Assembly: GCA_022792335.1 (NCBI GenBank)
Contig: JAAWAV010000019.1
Coordinates: 1-34,650, forward strand
Direction of reading: 5' to 3'
Length of the DNA: 34,650 bases
Source: Lachnospiraceae bacterium
Lineage (GTDB): Bacteria > Bacillota > Clostridia > Lachnospirales > Lachnospiraceae
Positions within the stretch are counted from its first letter, which is position 1. Each line of letters opens with the position of its first letter. The translations under genes and the position numbers were made by a program. Below the pieces are notes generated by a model. It was not told the origin of the DNA and did not search any database. It saw nothing but the letters and a program-made list of their open reading frames with translations. Of this stretch, positions 31,792 to 34,650 are shown piece by piece.

Positions 31792-32466
31792 TCAGCCAGT
31801 TTCTTTTCCTTCCGATTTTGCTTCTAATCTTCTTTGAAGATTTCTTCTGCGATAACAAGGGCTGCGCCAAGCAGCGCAAGGATGATCGCTCCCACGGCCT
31901 TCACCTCCTTCCCGAAAGGGGTCTTTCCCCTCTGCCTCCTCCAGCCCCCCTCTTTCTCTCATCCACCCGAACCGCTCTACAAAGCTCACATATTCCCGGT
32001 CTCCGAGGATGATGTGGTCTACCAACGGAATCCCCATCAATTCTCCCGCCTTCCTCATCCGCCTGGTCAGCCGGATATCCTCTTCACTGGCTTCTGCTTC
32101 ACCGGAAGGGTGGTTGTGGAATACCAAAAGACAGGCAGCGTTGCTTAACACTGCATACTTAAAGACTTCCCGCATGTTTAACGGGCATTCGCTGATGGTT
32201 CCAATGGCAATCCGTTCCAGGCTTAAAGGCTTCATCCTTGTGTCCATGCAGCACACCACAACGCATTCCCGGTCTGCGCCATCTAGAAGAAGCCAGCCAA
32301 GCTCCGCCGCCTGTTCGGTGGTCGTGACCTTCCGGCGGCTGTATCGGACTTCCTTTTCCCGTATCGCCGAGAGCCGGATCACCGGTAGGAAGGTATCCGA
32401 ATCATCCCCTTTCGCCCGCCATCGTTTGATTTCCTCCTTCCACGGTTCCTCTTTTCTTTCTTTCAT
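31792..32466 (-). CDS. RadC-like JAB-domain protein
   Basis: A 224-residue member of the RadC/JAB family, common on mobile elements; some members are thought to help single-strand DNA handling, but the activity is debated. The JAMM metal motif is complete: Glu near KPLSLERI, LVFHNHPSGEAEASEEDIRLT (His-x-His then Ser and Asp), then LVDHIILGD and YVSFVERFGW, the usual end of the family. The last 45 residues (after WMRERGGLEEAE) are Arg-rich and unlike RadC, and overlap a separate small gene in another frame. The start at 32466 (MKERKEEPW) has AAGGAGAGATCAGAAATT upstream; the open frame extends to 32622 through a terminator-like hairpin and is rejected. First gene of the DNA-processing operon. 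Confidence 0.85.
   Translation of the reverse strand: MKERKEEPWKEEIKRWRAKGDDSDTFLPVIRLSAIREKEVRYSRRKVTTTEQAAELGWLLLDGADRECVVVCCMDTRMKPLSLERIAIGTISECPLNMREVFKYAVLSNAACLLVFHNHPSGEAEASEEDIRLTRRMRKAGELMGIPLVDHIILGDREYVSFVERFGWMRERGGLEEAEGKDPFREGGEGRGSDHPCAAWRSPCYRRRNLQRRLEAKSEGKETG
31824..31895 (-). CDS. Small hydrophobic peptide of 23 residues
   Basis: A GTG at 31895 lies 5 bases after a perfect anti-16S Shine-Dalgarno, AAGGAGGTGA (31901-31910 complement). It opens a 23-codon frame: GAIILALLGAALVIAEEI with a KED end, i.e. one short hydrophobic helix with an acidic tail. It is nested in the 3' end of radC in a different frame, 80 bases before the DUF932 gene. The strength and spacing of the ribosome site argue that it is translated. 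Length and hydrophobicity recall small membrane peptides (type I toxins, membrane-protein regulators), but I recognise no family, and the function is unknown. Confidence 0.6.
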   Translation of the reverse strand: MGAIILALLGAALVIAEEIFKED

Positions 32467-32568
32467 AATTTCTGATCTCTCCTTTCTGATTTCCGGCAGA
32501 TAAGGGTTTACCCTCCGACACCAGATAAATTGTAGTGCCAGAAAGCTTCCGGCACCGGTTTTCTGCAA

Positions 32569-32600
32569 CAAAAAAACGACAGAGAGTTTATTTCCTGTCG
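32569..32600 (-). terminator. Intrinsic terminator between the YgiT gene and radC
   Basis: Minus-strand CGACAG, 12-base loop, CTGTCG, then seven T. It ends the ygiT transcript, but a possible promoter (32614-32644) lies just upstream, so it may attenuate the radC operon. Confidence 0.65.
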
Positions 32601-32613
32601 CCTTCATGATAAT

Positions 32614-32644
32614 AATATACAATTATCAGGTCTTTGTTTTTCAA
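32614..32644 (-). promoter_or_regulatory. Possible promoter of the radC operon
   Basis: Minus-strand TTGAAA (32639-32644), 19-base spacer (long), TATATT (32614-32619). An AT-rich near-palindrome TGATAATTGTATATTATT overlaps the -10 box. Confidence 0.35.
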
Positions 32645-32653
32645 TATGAGAGA

Positions 32654-32881
32654 TCACGCCGCTTTGTTATAATCAACAATCGCAACCTCCGTTAATACAC
32701 TCTTTGACTTTTCCAAAATACCTTCGATTTTCTGAAGTGTCACACCATTCAGATATTCCTCTCCACATTGTGTACATTTGGAACAAGGCACATGTTTAAT
32801 GATAAGAAAACAGCCATCATATTCTGTCATATAACTAGTCATTGATTTGACAACATCACCTTTACATATAAAACAAGTCAT
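32654..32881 (-). CDS. YgiT-type zinc-finger protein (MqsA-like antitoxin)
   Basis: A 75-residue protein with four zinc-ligand cysteines as CxxC pairs (C3, C6, C36, C39) in the YgiT/MqsA N-terminal fold: MTCFICKGDVV ... CTQCGEEYLNGVTLQKIEGIL. It lacks the helix-turn-helix half of full MqsA. In intact loci this gene follows a DUF4258 (MqsR-like) toxin gene with little or no gap; here the 150 bases upstream hold a broken copy of that toxin. GGAGAAGG lies just before the ATG. It is probably an antitoxin left without its toxin. Confidence 0.85.
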   Translation of the reverse strand: MTCFICKGDVVKSMTSYMTEYDGCFLIIKHVPCSKCTQCGEEYLNGVTLQKIEGILEKSKSVLTEVAIVDYNKAA

Positions 32882-33031
32882 TTTCCTTCTCCTTGTTCTT
32901 AAATCCGACTCCCATTTATTCAGATCCGGATAATAAACCGTTATGATCCATATCGTTCTCTGAGACCGATCTGCCTTATGGACGGATCGAGAATAAGGAC
33001 ACTGGGATATGGATATTCTTCCCCGCCGTCT
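32882..33031 (-). pseudogene. Remnant of a DUF4258 toxin gene
   Basis: Directly before the YgiT gene, and in its frame, the minus strand encodes TIWIITVYYPDLNKWESDL, the C-terminus typical of DUF4258 toxins. Further upstream, in another frame, it encodes GEEYPYPSVLIL, the central part of the same family. The two pieces are joined by at least one frameshift near 32960-32990, and everything N-terminal is missing; the region ends at the stop codon of the HEPN gene. Recognition is from family memory of the VYYPD-KWE motif. Confidence 0.65.
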
Positions 33032-33403
33032 CTAATTCCGGTTTTCTTCCCGTCCGCCTCTTTGTTCCCCTAGACAAATCTCGATTTCTTGTTTTAATAC
33101 AGGCAAGTCCTCACGTATAGTAATCCAGACGATACTCATATCTACGCCAGAATATCCATGGACAATTCTGTTTCGCATACCATAAAGCTGCTTCCATGGT
33201 ATCGTGGTAACGGTTGCCTTAAAGTCATCACTCACGGAAACCTTTGCCAGTTCCCCGATTTGCATAAGATTAAATACACATGCCTCCACCCGCATGGAAT
33301 CTCTCTGAAATTCATCAAGGTTTTTACAGTCCTCACAGTATTTCAAAACCGAAACAATATGTGCTCGAATCTTTTTTAAAACCTGCACATCTTTATTGCT
33401 CAT
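33032..33403 (-). CDS. hepT: HEPN-domain toxin (DUF86, HepT-like)
   Basis: A 123-residue all-helical HEPN ribonuclease. The catalytic motif is RNRIVHGY (R77, H82, Y84), an exact RX4HXY; in characterised HepT proteins this site cuts RNA and the Tyr is adenylylated by MntA. It also has the family core VEACVFNLMQIGELAKVS. The ATG overlaps the mntA gene by 11 bases, so expression is coupled. Together they form a complete type VII toxin-antitoxin module. It sits directly against the broken DUF4258 gene, suggesting that the module was inserted there. Confidence 0.9.
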   Translation of the reverse strand: MSNKDVQVLKKIRAHIVSVLKYCEDCKNLDEFQRDSMRVEACVFNLMQIGELAKVSVSDDFKATVTTIPWKQLYGMRNRIVHGYSGVDMSIVWITIREDLPVLKQEIEICLGEQRGGREENRN

Positions 33404-33695
33404 AAATCACCACTCCACTTCTCTTGATCTCTTCATCGACTGGCGAATTTGGCGTAAGCTGGGACGTATCAAGCAAATCCACCGGTTTTCCCAGCGAAGT
33501 GACAACATCTTCAAGCAGCCCAAAAAACGCAAGCCCCCTCAAACCGCTGTCAACCAAAATGTCAATGTCACTCTGCTCCTTTGCCAGGCCCTTTGCATAG
33601 GAACCAAAAAGAATCGCCTTTTTTACATGATACTCCGAAAACACAGGCTGCAAAATCCTTTGAATTTGCAGCGGTGTGTATATCTCATGATACAT
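33393..33695 (-). CDS. mntA: MNT-domain antitoxin nucleotidyltransferase (MntA-like)
   Basis: A 100-residue minimal nucleotidyltransferase with the full GSX10DXD signature: G31 and S32 in LFGSYAKGLAKEQSDID, D43 and D45. The third metal ligand is probably the Asp in KPVDLLDTS. In characterised systems MntA transfers AMP from ATP to the HepT Tyr and blocks the toxin. GGAAGGAGG precedes the ATG. It is first in the two-gene operon with hepT. The 165 bases upstream (33696-33860) show no gene. Confidence 0.9.
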   Translation of the reverse strand: MYHEIYTPLQIQRILQPVFSEYHVKKAILFGSYAKGLAKEQSDIDILVDSGLRGLAFFGLLEDVVTSLGKPVDLLDTSQLTPNSPVDEEIKRSGVVIYEQ

Positions 33696-33860
33696 GGAAC
33701 TGCCTCCTTCCTGCCGTTTCTATCACACTCTGTTCAGAGGGGACATCCGTCATTTCCCACTTGCTTTCTTATATCATGGGGATTTCTGATGGATAGCCGT
33801 GAAAAATGAAAACCCGAAGGATTTCCCCAGTTACTGAAAAACTTGAGCATAAGCTAATTG

Positions 33861-34253
33861 TCATACAGATTTCAGATATTCTTCTACAGACGCTACAAAG
33901 AACCTGACGCTTTTCAGTTGTTCTTCCGCCTCTTGTTTTCCGGCAATATAAAAATCGTCATAATCCGATTTTTCACGCAGATAGGAAATGGCTTTGATAA
34001 TCTGATACAGGTCCCGGTTCAGTTTTCCTTCCTTCAAAAAAGATCTGTTAAAATAAGCAATAACACCTGAATGTTTGGAAGAATCAAATCCCTCCAGTAC
34101 ATTGACAGCACGCATTCCATGAAATACGGCATAATAAGAGCGGTTCAGTGAGGTTCGATATTGATGTATTTTAAGATTCTCTCCGGAAGCGTTCAGCATT
34201 TCTTTTTCTCTCTCTAACCGATCATATACCAGTTCTTTTATGCTGTTTTCCAA
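33861..34253 (-). CDS. HEPN-domain protein (UPF0332 type)
   Basis: A second, different HEPN protein of 130 residues. The core reads YRTSLNRSYYAVFHGMRAV, with a possible RX6H ribonuclease motif (R38, H45), then GFDSSKHSGVIAYFNRSFLKEGKL and a C-terminal LREKSDYDDFYIAGKQEAEEQLK, matching the family that pairs with MNT proteins. I choose the TTG at 34253 (MENSIKELV), with AAAAGGAGGG 10 bases upstream, because the longer reading to 34307 has an N-terminus foreign to the family. It overlaps the upstream nucleotidyltransferase by 16 bases. That gene is truncated, so toxin expression may have been lost or altered. Confidence 0.85.
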   Translation of the reverse strand: MENSIKELVYDRLEREKEMLNASGENLKIHQYRTSLNRSYYAVFHGMRAVNVLEGFDSSKHSGVIAYFNRSFLKEGKLNRDLYQIIKAISYLREKSDYDDFYIAGKQEAEEQLKSVRFFVASVEEYLKSV

Positions 34254-34520
34254 AGTACGATTCCCTCCTTTTGGACGTTTTTGTAGAACGGGAGTACCTC
34301 CCCCCATTTGTCCAGACTTTTCTGCTCGATATCAATGATCGAGAACACACGCTCATATCTAAGATCTAGATCAGCCGCCAGGGATAGTAGCCGCTTTCTG
34401 TTTTCTACTGTCAGAACCTCTTTTACGATCACCGCTATATCAATGTCGCTTTCTAAAGTGTCCTCTTTTCTTGCTACGGAGCCATACAGGATGATTTGCA
34501 GAATATCATTTTTTAACTAT
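34238..34520 (-). pseudogene. 5'-truncated MNT nucleotidyltransferase, partner of the UPF0332 HEPN gene
   Basis: The frame encodes LQIILYGSVARKEDTLESD then IDIAVIVKEV and on to VLWKTA at 34238: the GSX10DXD core is complete, but the 20 or so residues that should precede it are gone. Upstream in frame there is only LKND and then a stop codon (TAG at about 34522); no ATG, GTG or TTG with a ribosome site precedes the core, and a GTG within it (34430-34432) would remove the active site. Similarity ends at about 34515-34520, where the sequence at the right edge begins. Likely cut by insertion of a mobile element. Confidence 0.75.
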
Positions 34521-34650
34521 AAATGAGTAAATACCAAATATTGCACAAAATAAAGACACCCGCTGCTGAATGATGTATCATTGAAGTACCAACAAACAAC
34601 ATACTCAAACAACAAGGGGGTGTCCGTTGCAAACAGTATACATCATTCCA
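34521..34650 (+). mobile_element. Probable left end of an insertion sequence with the first codons of its gene
   Basis: From about 34520 the sequence is unrelated to the nucleotidyltransferase it interrupts. AAGGGGGT (34614-34621) and a TTG at 34627 open a plus-strand frame, MQTVYIIP, cut by the window edge. Interleaved inverted repeats GACACCC/GGGTGTC and GAATGATGTAT/ATACATCATTC cover the ribosome site and start, a style of translational block used by several transposons. The family cannot be named from eight codons; terminal repeats and target duplication cannot be checked with one end. Confidence 0.5.

Noticed and set aside
1..34650. CRISPR array
   Set aside because: No regularly spaced direct repeats were seen; the only tandem repeat is the in-frame 36-base repeat in pabB, which has no spacers.

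Overview
The window looks like a chromosomal segment of a low-to-mid G+C Gram-positive anaerobe of the Clostridia, most likely family Lachnospiraceae. The grounds are a tyrosine T-box leader, the sporulation gene spmB, a Gram-positive RND pump, a CadC-like ArsR repressor, consensus SigA promoters (TTGACA-17-TATAAT type) and strong AGGAGG ribosome sites. The genus is inference only.

Layout. (1) 1-7600: an rRNA-type promoter and leader reading out of the left edge; an amidase with a SPOR domain; a T-box leader and tyrS on the plus strand; then, on the minus strand, a MarR regulator with a heterodimeric ABC exporter behind a palindromic operator. (2) 7600-13200, minus strand: a complete p-aminobenzoate operon (pabA-pabB-pabC) behind a structured leader, spmB, and an FGGY sugar kinase. 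(3) 13200-21000, minus strand: a tightly packed run of RND pump, TetR regulator, solute-binding lipoprotein and chemoreceptor, with a strong promoter and a perfect palindrome in front. (4) 21000-23200: an ArsR regulator (plus) convergent with asd (minus), then tRNA-Thr(CGT) with its own promoter and terminator.

(5) From about 23517 to the right edge lies a mobile element. A SsuB/TauB-type ABC ATPase gene (plus, from 23378) is cut inside its Walker A motif, and a large serine recombinase starts its own 3' end about 60 bases further on. This is what one end of a site-specifically integrated element looks like; the other end and the rest of the ATPase gene are outside the window. Element cargo, all on the minus strand: an orphan MNT nucleotidyltransferase; a frameshifted AAA-ATPase/PD-(D/E)XK gene; a DNA-processing block (DUF5688, frameshifted Rad52-like annealing protein, YqaJ exonuclease, DUF932, RadC/JAB); a YgiT zinc-finger antitoxin behind a broken DUF4258 toxin gene; and two HEPN/MNT toxin-antitoxin modules. 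The last nucleotidyltransferase loses its 5' end near 34520, where a new plus-strand unit begins, probably an insertion sequence.

The main points of interest are the Walker A insertion site; the density of HEPN/MNT and related toxin-antitoxin genes in various states of decay; a 23-codon hydrophobic peptide gene with a perfect Shine-Dalgarno hidden in the 3' end of radC; an RND pump carrying its own ~340-residue coiled-coil insert; a 36-base tandem repeat inside pabB; and interleaved inverted repeats over the ribosome site of the putative transposase at the right edge. No CRISPR array and no complete rRNA gene was seen.
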